Assembly: GCA_003118195.1 (NCBI GenBank)
Contig: BEXV01002589.1
Location: 16,766 to 29,965 of the forward strand
DNA length: 13,200 nt
Direction: 5' to 3'
Source of the DNA: Hemicentrotus pulcherrimus
Taxonomy: Eukaryota > Echinodermata > Echinoidea > Camarodonta > Strongylocentrotidae
Part shown: in pieces, positions 1 to 13,200 of the stretch
How the letters are laid out: each line of letters begins with the position of its first letter
How positions within the stretch are numbered: position 1 is the stretch's first letter
The notes under the pieces: generated by a model
Told to the model about the DNA's origin: nothing
The model's database searches: none
Seen by the model: the letters and a program-made list of their open reading frames with translations, nothing else
Position numbers and translations under genes: made by a program

Positions 1-157
1 TAAAAAACCGACAGATGGACTACAATCAACTTGAATTTTAAAAATTGCTCTATGGCGGAGGCATCATTTTCGACTGCGCGCAGTCAAAATTCCATCTTGT
101 TTAGTCATGGAATATGCAGTACTTCCCAATTATTGCCACTAAAAAAAGAGAAGTATA

Positions 158-603
158 CCTGAGCTGCCAACCATTCCATTTTCCCTGGAATTACTCATGT
201 TTTTTCCTTCATATTACAGTCGTACGTTTTTTCTTCATAAAATGTGTTTTTATTTTGTATTTCTTTTATATTTTTTGTTAACATACCGCACGTCAAACAA
301 CTGCCCCAAAATATTATTTTGATCACAAATTCAATAGACAACAATCGTTGAAACATACTTGAAGAGAAAAATATTCTTTAAAAAAATGAAACGCTGATAA
401 TACGAAAATAACAACAAAATATCTACTTGTAAATAAACTTTAGGTCTTAATATGGAGAAAAAAAACAGCATGAGGAATGGACATTTCTGCATTGAAAGTT
501 TGTCATGCATGGTTGTAAGTTTTGCTTCATGAATTCCTTTAAATTCCTTTTTTTTTTGCCATGATGATTCCTTTTTTCGGTCGTACAAGGTTGGCAACTC
601 TGA
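158..603. mobile_element. Candidate 446-bp inverted-repeat element
   Basis: GAGCTGCCAACC (161-172) is mirrored by GGTTGGCAACTC (589-600), 11 of 12 matching, and both ends abut TATA (154-157, 604-607), consistent with a TA-type target duplication. The interior is T/A-rich with repeated short blocks like AATTCC and no coding sequence. The repeats are short, so this could be a degraded MITE or chance. Confidence 0.4.
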
Positions 604-1930
604 TATACCCAAATTTGGCAGATTCCCATTAAAAAGTTGTAACCCGAACTACCTTGAATTATAGTACTGTCTAATGTTATCTTATTCATAACTCTACTAT
701 CACAAATAACTGAGCAGTAGCCTTTTCAAAAAGCGTTATCAAAATCCTCTTGTACCAAGTTTGGGCCGAGGCAATGAATGCGAGTCAAAAGCCCTTTTAT
801 GCATTGATATTTCAGTACGAAAACGAGTGCTAATATATTTGCATTGGTTTTGTTCTTTTAAATAGAAAAGGTAATGTCAACACATCTTTAATGTAAAATG
901 GTATAATAAGTCATTTCTGCCTAAATCTACACAAAATAACAAACGTATCATACATCCAGAATGTACATCCTTTCACATGAAAAGTAGAAACAAGAAATCA
1001 TGTGGAAAAGAAATCAATTTATTCAACCCACTGTAGCAAGACACTGCAAAGTGTATCAAAACTTTGACCAAAAATTATCCTCCAATGTGTCTATCTCATA
1101 GACTTGTCTCTTCTCAGCAAAAAGATTGTTATATCTTCCTGGTGCATATGTATATAGTTTACACTTTGGTAAATGTATACTACATATTCGACAACTGCTG
1201 GAGATGATGATATGTACAACTTAATTTTCACCAAAAAAAAAAAAAAGAACTGTAATGAAAACTAAAAATGATTTATGATTCTAGGTCGAGCACTATTCTG
1301 ATATAACAATAATATCTAAGGGAATGCCAACAAATCTTGAACTGCTTGTGAAATCAATCCAAACTGTTATGGATGCAATTCCTCACTAAAAAAGTTTGCA
1401 GACAATTACAAACATTTTGGTCGACCTGTGCTTAATAACAGAACAGAAAACCGGAGCGAAACTTCTCTTTTACAGTAAACAATTGCTTTTCAAACTTTCA
1501 GATTTGTAAAACATTAAATTACCTTTTTTTTTTCCACTCAAAAATATCTAATGTCCCTATCAAAGACGTCACTCCATCATAGATACATATTCTAATGAAA
1601 TATCTACACAAGTTTTGTATCAGTCTATGACTGAAGTCTCCAATTAAATTGGGTACACATTCTCATAAAGTGACTTAAATTCGAATTAAATACACAATGA
1701 ATATTTTTCACTAAATTTGATTTGGTGAAATGTGCAAGTCAGGAAGTTCCTTAATATGAATGGGTTTTGTTTTGGTTGTAAACTTGTAATTTGAGAAATT
1801 ACTTTGGATAATGAAGAATAAAAATTGCTACATGATCCAAAGTAATGATGATGCGGCAAATGACATGATGAACGACAATAAAATACATTTATAAATGTAA
1901 TGCTTCCTGGGAGAAATTTGAATTATTTTA
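604..1930. other. AT-rich stretch with no gene recognised
   Basis: No long ORF, exon with splice signals or RNA gene is seen on either strand. An AATAAA lies on the minus strand near 1018-1023. The region contains a perfect inverted repeat at 1798-1846. It may be intergenic or part of a long 3' UTR; the sequence does not decide. Confidence 0.5.
1798..1846. repeat. Perfect 12-bp inverted repeat (hairpin)
   Basis: ATTACTTTGGAT (1798-1809) and ATCCAAAGTAAT (1835-1846) are exact reverse complements with a 25-nt loop. It is not at the edge of a recognised element. Confidence 0.6.
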
Positions 1931-2015
1931 ACATATTTGTGGCTTACACCCAGTAAATAAGATCGATTGATCAATCTGTATTGAAAAACAAGTCAGAAAA
2001 AAATCTGGGAACCAG

Positions 2016-3018
2016 GGGCTCGTTCCTAGAAACCAACGACAAGACAGTCATAACTTTATCCGCCAACTACGGAAATGTCTCTGATCTTCCTAAACCGTTT
2101 CACGAAGAGCTTAGTAGCTAGTATCTTGTGAGATCGATACTATCGGCGAGAAGAGGAGCCGAGATTTAGCCTTAGTCGCAATACCACCGGATTATTACAA
2201 AATATTAGGGAAAATGCAATTATTTAAATGAATTAGTAATAAAAAAAGATTGAAAATGATACCAAAAATTAAGAGGTGCAATATACCTCCGAATTTGTGT
2301 AGACTATACAATAGAAGTACTTGTAAAATATAATTGTGAGTATTTCATTACATGACCGGTGAATCAGTTTTGTACTTGAGATGGGTACCCCCCGGGTATT
2401 TTCATTTGATAGTTTATAAAAATACACCCTTAAATTATTCTTAGTAAAAATACAATGCTTTGAAAGTTTTGTCTAATGTTTTAGGCGTCTGTAAATTTTT
2501 CAAATGACAAAACTTCAACATTCCAAAGGTTAAAACACATGTTTAAAACTGTTCATTTTACACATAAGATAGAATGTATCTCGAAAGCAATATTGGTCTG
2601 AAAACTAAAAAATACACTTTAAACTATGGCTTGCCTACCATGGCAAAATACCTATCCCTTCGATGATTTTACAATGTTGAAATAAAGGCGTATAATCAAT
2701 TCATTTAAATGGGAAAATCCTTAGATACAAACATGGCATATTTTCATAAGATTATCAAATGCAAAAGACAATAATTCAATGTTTAAGTGAATGTGTTGAA
2801 AAATCATAGTTGGAGGATTTATTGTTCTTTTTTGCCAGCCATAGTCTACCCAATAAATGACATGTGATGGCGCTTTCCATCGACTAAATAGTTATGACAG
2901 AGATACGACGGTGTTAGAGGTGTCATAACTTCTTAGTCAGGATGTTGTCGTTGATCTTGGCAGAGAGGGCTGATTTAGTCAAGAAGTTAGACTTATGACG
3001 GTTTCTAGGAACGGGCCC
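2016..3018. mobile_element. 1003-bp non-autonomous DNA transposon nested in the fold-back element
   Basis: The terminal inverted repeats are GGGCTCGTTCCTAGAAACC at 2016-2034 and the inverse of GGGCCCGTTCCTAGAAACC at 3000-3018, 18 of 19 matching. CAG is duplicated on both sides (2013-2015 and 3019-3021). Removing the element and one CAG restores GGGAACCAGCAGGACTTG, exactly the sequence of the opposite arm. Subterminal GTCATAA motifs occur at 2047-2053, 2892-2898, 2922-2928 and 2993-2999 in both orientations, a likely transposase-binding array. CAACGACAA is also mirrored (2034-2042, 2944-2952). There is no ORF of note. The superfamily is not identified. Confidence 0.82.
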
Positions 3019-3058
3019 CAGCAGGACTTGAACCTGCCATCTATCGTGACTGTGCCAT

Positions 3059-3133
3059 GGACCAGTGATGGCCTGGTGGTAGAGTCGCTGCCTGGCAAGC
3101 AGTAGATGGCAGGTTCAAGTCCTGCTGGTTCCC
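3059..3133 (+). ncRNA. tRNA-like sequence (Ala-GGC-like anticodon arm) with Pol III boxes
   Basis: A perfect T-arm (GCAGG, loop TTCAAGT, CCTGC at 3109-3125) contains the B box GGTTCAAGTCC. The anticodon stem GCTGC/GCAGT (3087-3091, 3099-3103) closes a 7-nt loop CTGGCAA with anticodon GGC at 3094-3096, and the variable region is 5 nt. A box-A-like GGCCTGGTGGTAGAG is at 3070-3084. The D stem and acceptor stem pair poorly, with one bulge. A run of seven T at 3137-3143 could end Pol III transcription. It is best read as a tRNA-derived SINE head or tRNA pseudogene, not a working tRNA. Confidence 0.5.
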
Positions 3134-3202
3134 AGATTTTTTTCTGACTTGTTTTTTTAATACAGATCGATCTTATTTACTGGGTGTAAGCCACAAATAT
3201 GT

Positions 3203-4126
3203 TTAAATGAATAAAATACATGTGTACAGAACTTTCATAGCATAAAGATACAGATTCAAGAGATAAAACTACAAATCCTGAAGTGATAACATAGCATTTT
3301 GAAGCAAGCCTGAAATCCTAAGAAATTTTCAACATCTTTTCCAGGACACGTGGGTAACTATCAATGCGGCCTGTGAAATATTATTGAATTATGAATTATG
3401 ACTGTTGAAAGTTTGTTGCTATTGAAACATGGATAAATGAAAGCTAATTATTTAAGATCACAAGAGCCACTATAGTCCACATTTCACAATCATATTTACC
3501 TTCATAATTACATCAGATATTGAGTGTACAATGTTACCGTATCTCCATTCATGAAATCCATATGAAATACATTATCAATTTTATGTACATTTAGTGTATT
3601 TCCATTAACATTCTTTGATATAACGGTTACATGTAGACCTGATGGGAAAACCCCATCACACATTGAATGATGGGGAAGTATAAGCCTATAGAAAAGCTGA
3701 ATAATTCTTTAAAACATGATAGTATACGCACATCAAAAAGAGCTTATTACACCAGATTATTTGTGTGTTCAAATCATACAATTGTAATGAGTCTAATGAT
3801 CCTTCCTACCAATCAATTTGATTGACATATCATCCACTAAAGACGTGAAGATCATTAACTCTACGTAAATTTTTGCTAGATAATGTCAATCTTGCTCAAT
3901 GCAGACCTTGCAAGCCTTCTTTAGATGATGTTATGGAAAATAGCACAGTCATCAATAAAATCTACCTGATTAGTTATTACCATGTCAGGCAAGCCAAATG
4001 CAAGCCTTTTCATCAACACCAGTTTTAATTTGGAAGTAAGAATAATTTGCATATATTTGAACTCATTAGTAACCTGGATTATGAGAGCACATATAAGAAT
4101 GATATCTATGTAAATTGGGGGTGGGG
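3203..4126. other. PTGES2 3' UTR and downstream flank
   Basis: This AT-rich stretch follows the PTGES2 stop codon. It has no supported exon on either strand; the open frames here are short and overlap exon 5 in the wrong frame. A candidate ATTAAA is the only processing signal noted. Confidence 0.45.
4024..4029 (-). terminator. Candidate PTGES2 poly(A) signal (ATTAAA)
   Basis: ATTAAA on the minus strand lies about 100 nt after the stop codon and is followed by GU-rich GGTGTTGATG. No AATAAA is seen on this strand between 3203 and 4126. The site is weak, and the true 3' end could lie further away. Confidence 0.3.
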
Positions 4127-9745
<5,619 letters not shown>

Positions 9746-9766
9746 ATGCCCTCGGAGGAAGCACGG
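9746..9766 (+). CDS. INTS5: INTS5 coding exon 1 (residues 1-7)
   Basis: The ATG at 9746 has G at -3. Seven codons read MPSEEAR, then the donor GTATGC at 9767. It is accepted because it joins in phase 0 to exon 2 and completes the SEEAR-EILFNV helix that precedes the conserved GVD block. A 21-bp coding part is easy to miss in automated annotation. Confidence 0.7.
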
Positions 9767-12700
9767 GTATGCAAAGCAAGGTCTTTTATAACATAGTAAC
9801 AATTGACCATATAATGTTGACTTACTTACTACTACTAGAGAGAGTCTAGACTATGCATGTTGACTGGGACTGGGAACTACTTTAGTAATTGAGAGAATTT
9901 TAAGGGACTTGTGATTTGTCAATTTGTCAATCATTTCCATTATCAAACAGTATTTTAAATAGTGCTGTAACATCACGGATATTTTCAATTCTGTTTAACC
10001 GTCAGTCAAAACCGGACGGTTTTCGTTTAAACGATTTTAAAAAAAATTGAAAAAAAAAAAAAATCAGGAAGAAAAAAATCAGGAAAATTCTTTTTGCTCT
10101 GTTTTTTTGCTTTTTGTTAAAACCAGATCAGATCCTGTCTTATTTCAGGGTTCTAAAATACTTTCATTTTATTACAAGGCACAGTTTAAGGCCTTGGCGC
10201 AACAACAACAAAATCAAGCAGTCAAAACAGCACGTCCATTTGCACATATGGGACTAGACTCTAGATCTATGTACGATATGATGACTAGAAAATGGTAAAG
10301 GAAAATTCTAGAATAACTCCACACAACTTACCAACAATTTTATGTTGCATTGTTGATATGAAGACGAAAATAAACTACATGACTTATTTTTCTAATAAAT
10401 CTGCCGGTAGATTTAGATTAAGTCCGTACAATTGGACCGCCAAAAAATAAAAGAGGGGACATGAAAGATTGTTACTTATGGAACTAGCTAGCTGCGCGCG
10501 CAATGATACCAAATCTGCCCCGTGTATAGTGAGCTGCATGATACAGGTGAGTGAGCTGAAGACACGGGAGAGCTTCGGCCGGCAAAGTGCTTTGTGAAGG
10601 GCATATTTATCGAGACTAAAAAAAAGAGAGGAAAAAAAAAATCTCTTCCCTTCAAATTAGGAACGTAGTTTCACTTCACATCGTAGATTATATTCTTTAT
10701 TTGCATTATGTAGATGTTGAGACACAGAGATTTTTGAAAACCACTAAAAAGTAGCATTTTGATGACTCAAAAAAATTCTGTACCTGTGTATAAGGCACAC
10801 CTCCGTCTTCTGATTTTTTCTGACAGGAAAAAAGTGTACTTTATACACGGAGATATACGGTACAAAGATTACTTTCAAACCAAGATGACAGACAAATTGG
10901 AGTGTTGTTCTAGTTTCGGAGTGGCGAGTCAACACACAGATTACTGAGCTGGGAGACATTGCCAGGCATAGTGCCAGGTGGAGGGGCATAAATCGAAACT
11001 TTAAAAAAAAGAAACAAAACAACAAAAAAAAAAGCGGAAAACGAAACCGTCAAATGGAAAACGGAATCTGCCATTGGCGGTCGGATACCGGACGGTTAAA
11101 CGTTTGACTACAGCACTAATTTTAAAAGACAAAAAGTAAACACTGAACAGTCTAACATCATGATCTGATGAGATATATCTACCGACTGTAAATTACAGTA
11201 GGCCTAGGCCCTAATACTAATAGAAAATACTGTTTAAAATAAATAGCTAGAAATTCTAGATAATGACAAAACTGCAAATAGCAATGAAAACTGTAGAGGT
11301 AGAGTGCCCAGTATTCGGTCACTTAAGGGGAAATCACTGATATTTTGAATTCTTACCTTTTTTATTTCGCAATCTACCCATCAAAAGAACAACAAAATAT
11401 TCCTATAACAGGATTTTATAGTCGCATAAAGTAAAGAATGATGATAAGAAAAATATTTCTGAAAGAAGACGGAGCATTTTTCTGCCCAGAATTCGGTCGC
11501 GCCGATTAGAATTCGGTCACGCGATTTGTGCGTTGAATCTCCGTTGCATAGGAGCGAAGCGTATTTGCGCGCTATTTTCACACAAATTGAGCGATAAAGC
11601 ACTGATTGTCAATGCGTTGACCAAAGACTGGACGAGCGATATCGCATGGCAAGGGTATCGTATAAATACCTCTTGCACATCGGCAAGTGCGTCATTTGCA
11701 AATTCGCTGCGATGGAGCGAACACGGAAGAGCTCTTCACACACATACTAAATTTATTGCGACAGCAAACGAAGTTGTTTCGCAATAGACTTCTACATATG
11801 GCTTAGCACGTTAGCGCATGTGCTAACAGAACGCGGAAGTGCAGAAAGTGGTGCGACACTGACCAATTTCGAGCTAAGTTGGAGATCTTTCCGAGGCCCT
11901 ATATCTGATTTAATTTTGAGAGTTAAGAAAAGTTGTTTAGCTGCCTGATTTGTGCAAGTTTCACGGCTCTTTAATTATTCTTAAAATTGTTACAGCTGTT
12001 GAAACGGCTGCCTGACTAAATACTGGGGTGTGACCGAATACTCGGCGCGCTACCCTATGCATATAAACTAAAACTAAAAAAATAATGAATTATGCAGATT
12101 ACCAACTACACTAGATCTATATCATTACAGACAGTGTTCATGATTCTTCTTCCTATGCTATATATGAGTACAGGCCACCATAGCGGTGTGTATTCTCGTA
12201 TTGATGTAGGTGCTGTGCTGGTGTACACAACTCCAGGGAGCTCCGATGCCGAAGGCCTTGAAGCAGCGCTTTCCTTGGAAGAAAAAGAAGAATATTCGGC
12301 CGATAACACCACCATGTGGATTTCCATATCACTTGGAACTTGGTAGAGACAGTTCATTCAAAGATTACCTGCTGTGTATGATCACAAAAAAGTCAGCTAT
12401 CCATCCATCTTGGAGAACAACATCAAGTTCCTACTGGCTATGCCCTTGGCAACTTCTAGGATGGCAAGAGTAAGGTCCAAGACACAAGATCATTTTTAAG
12501 AAATCCATGTTGGGCATCAGAGAGTATGTCATGATCTTTGAGATGGTCCATGATGTAAATGATGTGCTCCAGGATATTACATGCTCTTGATTTTAGTGAG
12601 ATTGGTCTGTAGTTTTCTGGTTTGCACCATTCACACTACTTCAAGAGATGAGCAACATTTGCACTCTTCTAGGACCTCTCCTTGATCAAGCACAGGTGGA

Positions 12701-13031
12701 GGAGCTAAGCAGCTCCTCAATAGCCAGGAAGTTATTGCCTCGCTCAAAATAAAGTTGAACCTTTTAGTTTTAGGTGTATTGTGTTTCGATGTTTCTATTA
12801 CTTTCCATGCTCTCTTTTATCTGCAGGAGATCCTGTTTAACGTTCGCACTTTTGTGAAAGGCGTCGACATACGTAATGGACGGAAGCTTTCCAGTGAAGA
12901 ACATGCACGTTGCGCCCTCCATCTTCTTCAGACCCTACCAGCTGCCCGCACAGCCGTCCTGGATTTTCTTTGCCATATCTTTGATGAGAGTGTCAACTTG
13001 TACCTGTATGAGCTGGAAGGAGAAGGGGCAT
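9746..13031 (+). CDS. INTS5: Integrator complex subunit 5, N-terminal part (gene runs off the window)
   Basis: Two exons join in phase 0 to give 75 residues starting MPSEEAR-EILFNVRTFVKGVD. The stretch with KLSSEEHARCALHLLQTLP, ARTAVLDFL and IFDESV aligns with the INTS5 N terminus as I remember it from vertebrates (QLSAREHARCGLLLL, ARAAVLDHL, VFDESV). INTS5 is an alpha-solenoid scaffold subunit of Integrator, the nuclear complex that attenuates RNA polymerase II transcription and cleaves 3' ends of snRNAs and short transcripts. The full protein is about 1000 residues, so most lies past 13200. Exon 1 contributes only seven codons and is followed by a 3060-bp intron. The gene shares its promoter region with PTGES2. 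Identity rests on one short but highly specific block. Confidence 0.82.
9960..11118. mobile_element. 1159-bp non-autonomous hAT-type transposon in INTS5 intron 1
   Basis: The terminal repeat TAGTGCTGTA (9960-9969) is mirrored by TACAGCACTA (11109-11118). The 8-bp target duplication ATTTTAAA is exact on both sides (9952-9959 and 11119-11126). An 8-bp duplication with TAGNG-type ends is diagnostic of the hAT superfamily. Subterminally, GTTTAACCGTC (9993-10003) is mirrored at 11091-11101, and CGGACGGTT recurs near both ends. There is no transposase; the open frames inside are A-rich artefacts, so movement would need enzyme in trans. The exact duplication points to a fairly recent insertion. Confidence 0.88.
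10786..10848. repeat. Internal inverted repeat within the hAT element
   Basis: GTGTATAAGGCACAC (10786-10800) and GTGTACTTTATACAC (10834-10848) match inversely at 13 of 15 bases around a 33-nt loop. It may be a small element nested in, or captured by, the hAT transposon. Confidence 0.5.
11296..12055. mobile_element. 760-bp inverted-repeat element with repeated ATTCGGTCAC motifs
   Basis: GTATTCGGTCAC (11311-11322) is mirrored exactly at 12030-12041. With one gap and a few mismatches the inverted match extends outward to TA dinucleotides at 11294-11295 and 12056-12057. Two further GAATTCGGTCRCG copies lie at about 11490-11523. The interior is richer in CpG than the rest of the intron and contains a small hairpin, TTAGCAC/GTGCTAA, near 11803-11826. 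The TA flanks would fit a Tc1/mariner-like origin, but that is weak. No transposase is recognised. Confidence 0.6.
12058..12409. other. INTS5 intron 1 segment of unclear origin
   Basis: Overlapping open frames exist on both strands (12092-12346, 12210-12473 plus; 12106-12357 minus). The sequence is less AT-rich than its surroundings, but no frame resembles a family I know and no splice signals support an exon. It may be further transposon debris beside the LINE fragment. Confidence 0.35.
12410..12660 (-). pseudogene. Decayed LINE reverse-transcriptase fragment, antisense in INTS5 intron 1
   Basis: Minus-strand translation gives PENYRPISLKSRACNILEHI, then IMDHLKDHDILSDAQHGF, the classic N-terminal reverse-transcriptase blocks of non-LTR retrotransposons (NYRPISLTS, CKILEHI, QHGF). 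After a frameshift, EVAKGIAS follows, matching the next helix. A stop lies just upstream of the block, and another lies after WTLLLPS. The catalytic YADD region is absent. It looks Jockey/CR1/L2-like; the exact clade cannot be set from this length. Confidence 0.75.
12827..13031 (+). CDS. INTS5: INTS5 coding exon 2 (residues 8-75)
   Basis: The acceptor is TTTTATCTGCAG at 12826. The exon encodes the conserved INTS5 N-terminal block through FDESVNLYLYELEGEGA. I place its end at the donor GTATGT (13032), in phase 1. The frame stays open past this point, but it then translates a CTT/TCT repeat into Leu/Phe runs unlike any INTS5, so the repeat is read as intronic. The exact exon end is the least certain part. 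Confidence 0.75.
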
Positions 13032-13036
13032 GTATG

Positions 13037-13200
13037 TTTCTTCTTTTCTTTCTTCTTTTCTTTCTTCTTCTCTTTCTTCTTCTCTTTCTTCTTCTCATTC
13101 TTCTTCCTCTCCGCCTTCTTCTCCTCCTTCTTCTCCTCCTCTTCTTCCTCCTCCTTCTTCATCTTCTCCTCTTCTCTCCTCTTCTTCTCCTTCTTCATCT
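13037..13200. repeat. Polypyrimidine CTT/TCT microsatellite at the start of INTS5 intron 2
   Basis: About 160 bp of nearly pure pyrimidine on the plus strand, built from TTCTTC and CTTTCTTCTT units with rare A and one G. It begins right after the proposed exon 2 donor and runs to the window edge. The opposite strand reads as a Lys/Glu-rich artefact. Confidence 0.85.

Larger units (their letters stand above)
1931..3202. mobile_element. Fold-back element with long inverted arms and a tRNA-like core, interrupted by another transposon
   Basis: The left arm (1931-2015 plus 3022-3043) and the right arm (3103-3202) are near-identical inverted copies of about 100 bp, both running from ACATATTTGTGGCTTACACC inward to the CCTGCCATCTA block. 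They differ by an 8-bp insertion in the left arm (around GATCGATTGATC) and one base in an A-run. The central 59 bp hold the rest of a tRNA-like sequence. The flanks read TTTA before and TTAAA after, so a short TTA-type duplication is possible but not proven. The superfamily is unassigned; no coding capacity is seen. Confidence 0.75.

Noticed and set aside
331..689. Two overlapping minus-strand open frames
   Set aside because: Low-complexity Phe/Lys-rich translations, no splice context, and inside a candidate inverted-repeat element.
3059..3133. A functional tRNA-Ala(GGC) gene
   Set aside because: The anticodon and T arms are good, but the D stem and acceptor stem do not pair properly, and it lies in a mobile element.
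10047..11025. Open frames on both strands inside the hAT element
   Set aside because: They start in A- or T-runs and show no transposase motifs such as the RNase H-like acidic residues or the hAT dimerisation region.
11533..11787. 84-codon plus-strand frame in the ATTCGGTCAC element
   Set aside because: It opens with a TTG, has no recognisable motif, and is probably open because of CpG-rich composition.
12935..13198. Minus-strand open frame rich in Lys and Glu
   Set aside because: It is the complement of the CTT/TCT repeat and of INTS5 exon 2; the amino acid bias comes from the repeat.
13038..13200. Continuation of the INTS5 coding exon through the pyrimidine repeat
   Set aside because: The frame is open, but it would encode Leu/Phe runs unlike INTS5, and a good donor GTATGT precedes it.

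Overview
The window is metazoan nuclear DNA. It is AT-rich, its genes are split by GT-AG introns, it has long non-coding stretches, and the introns hold many short non-autonomous DNA transposons. The transposon load and base composition suggest a marine invertebrate. An echinoderm such as a sea urchin is my best guess, but nothing here proves it.

Two protein genes are recognisable, arranged head to head. On the minus strand, five exons between 9350 and 4127 encode a complete 398-residue prostaglandin E synthase 2 (PTGES2), a membrane-anchored protein with a glutaredoxin-like CPFC motif and a GST-like C-terminal half. On the plus strand, the 5' end of Integrator complex subunit 5 (INTS5) starts at 9746. 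It has a 21-bp first coding exon, a 3.06-kb intron and a second exon at 12827-13031, and the gene continues beyond the window. The start codons are 395 bp apart, so positions 9351-9745 should act as a shared divergent promoter. The PTGES2 start codon lies inside a perfect YY1-type motif (AAGATGGCGGC). The two products act in unrelated processes: a mitochondrial/Golgi thiol protein and nuclear snRNA/mRNA 3'-end processing. The link seen here is positional only.

Layout: 1-1930 has no recognisable gene and holds a candidate 446-bp inverted-repeat element (158-603) and a perfect 12-bp hairpin. 1931-3202 is a fold-back element with a tRNA-like domain, interrupted by a 1003-bp DNA transposon (2016-3018) with a CAG target duplication. 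3203-4126 is probably the PTGES2 3' UTR and flank. 4127-9350 is PTGES2; intron 4 carries an (AT)n repeat and a 370-bp inverted-repeat element, and intron 3 carries a 1273-bp element flanked by TTAA. 9351-9745 is the shared promoter. 9767-12826 is INTS5 intron 1, with a 1159-bp hAT-type element that has a perfect 8-bp target duplication, a 760-bp element with repeated ATTCGGTCAC-like motifs, and a decayed antisense LINE reverse-transcriptase fragment. 13037-13200 is a pyrimidine-rich CTT/TCT repeat just inside INTS5 intron 2.

I did not find a new enzymatic or defence system. The most notable content is the set of well-bounded mobile elements, above all the nested pair at 1931-3202, and the divergent gene pair. 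All assignments come from reading and translating the sequence; no database search was run.
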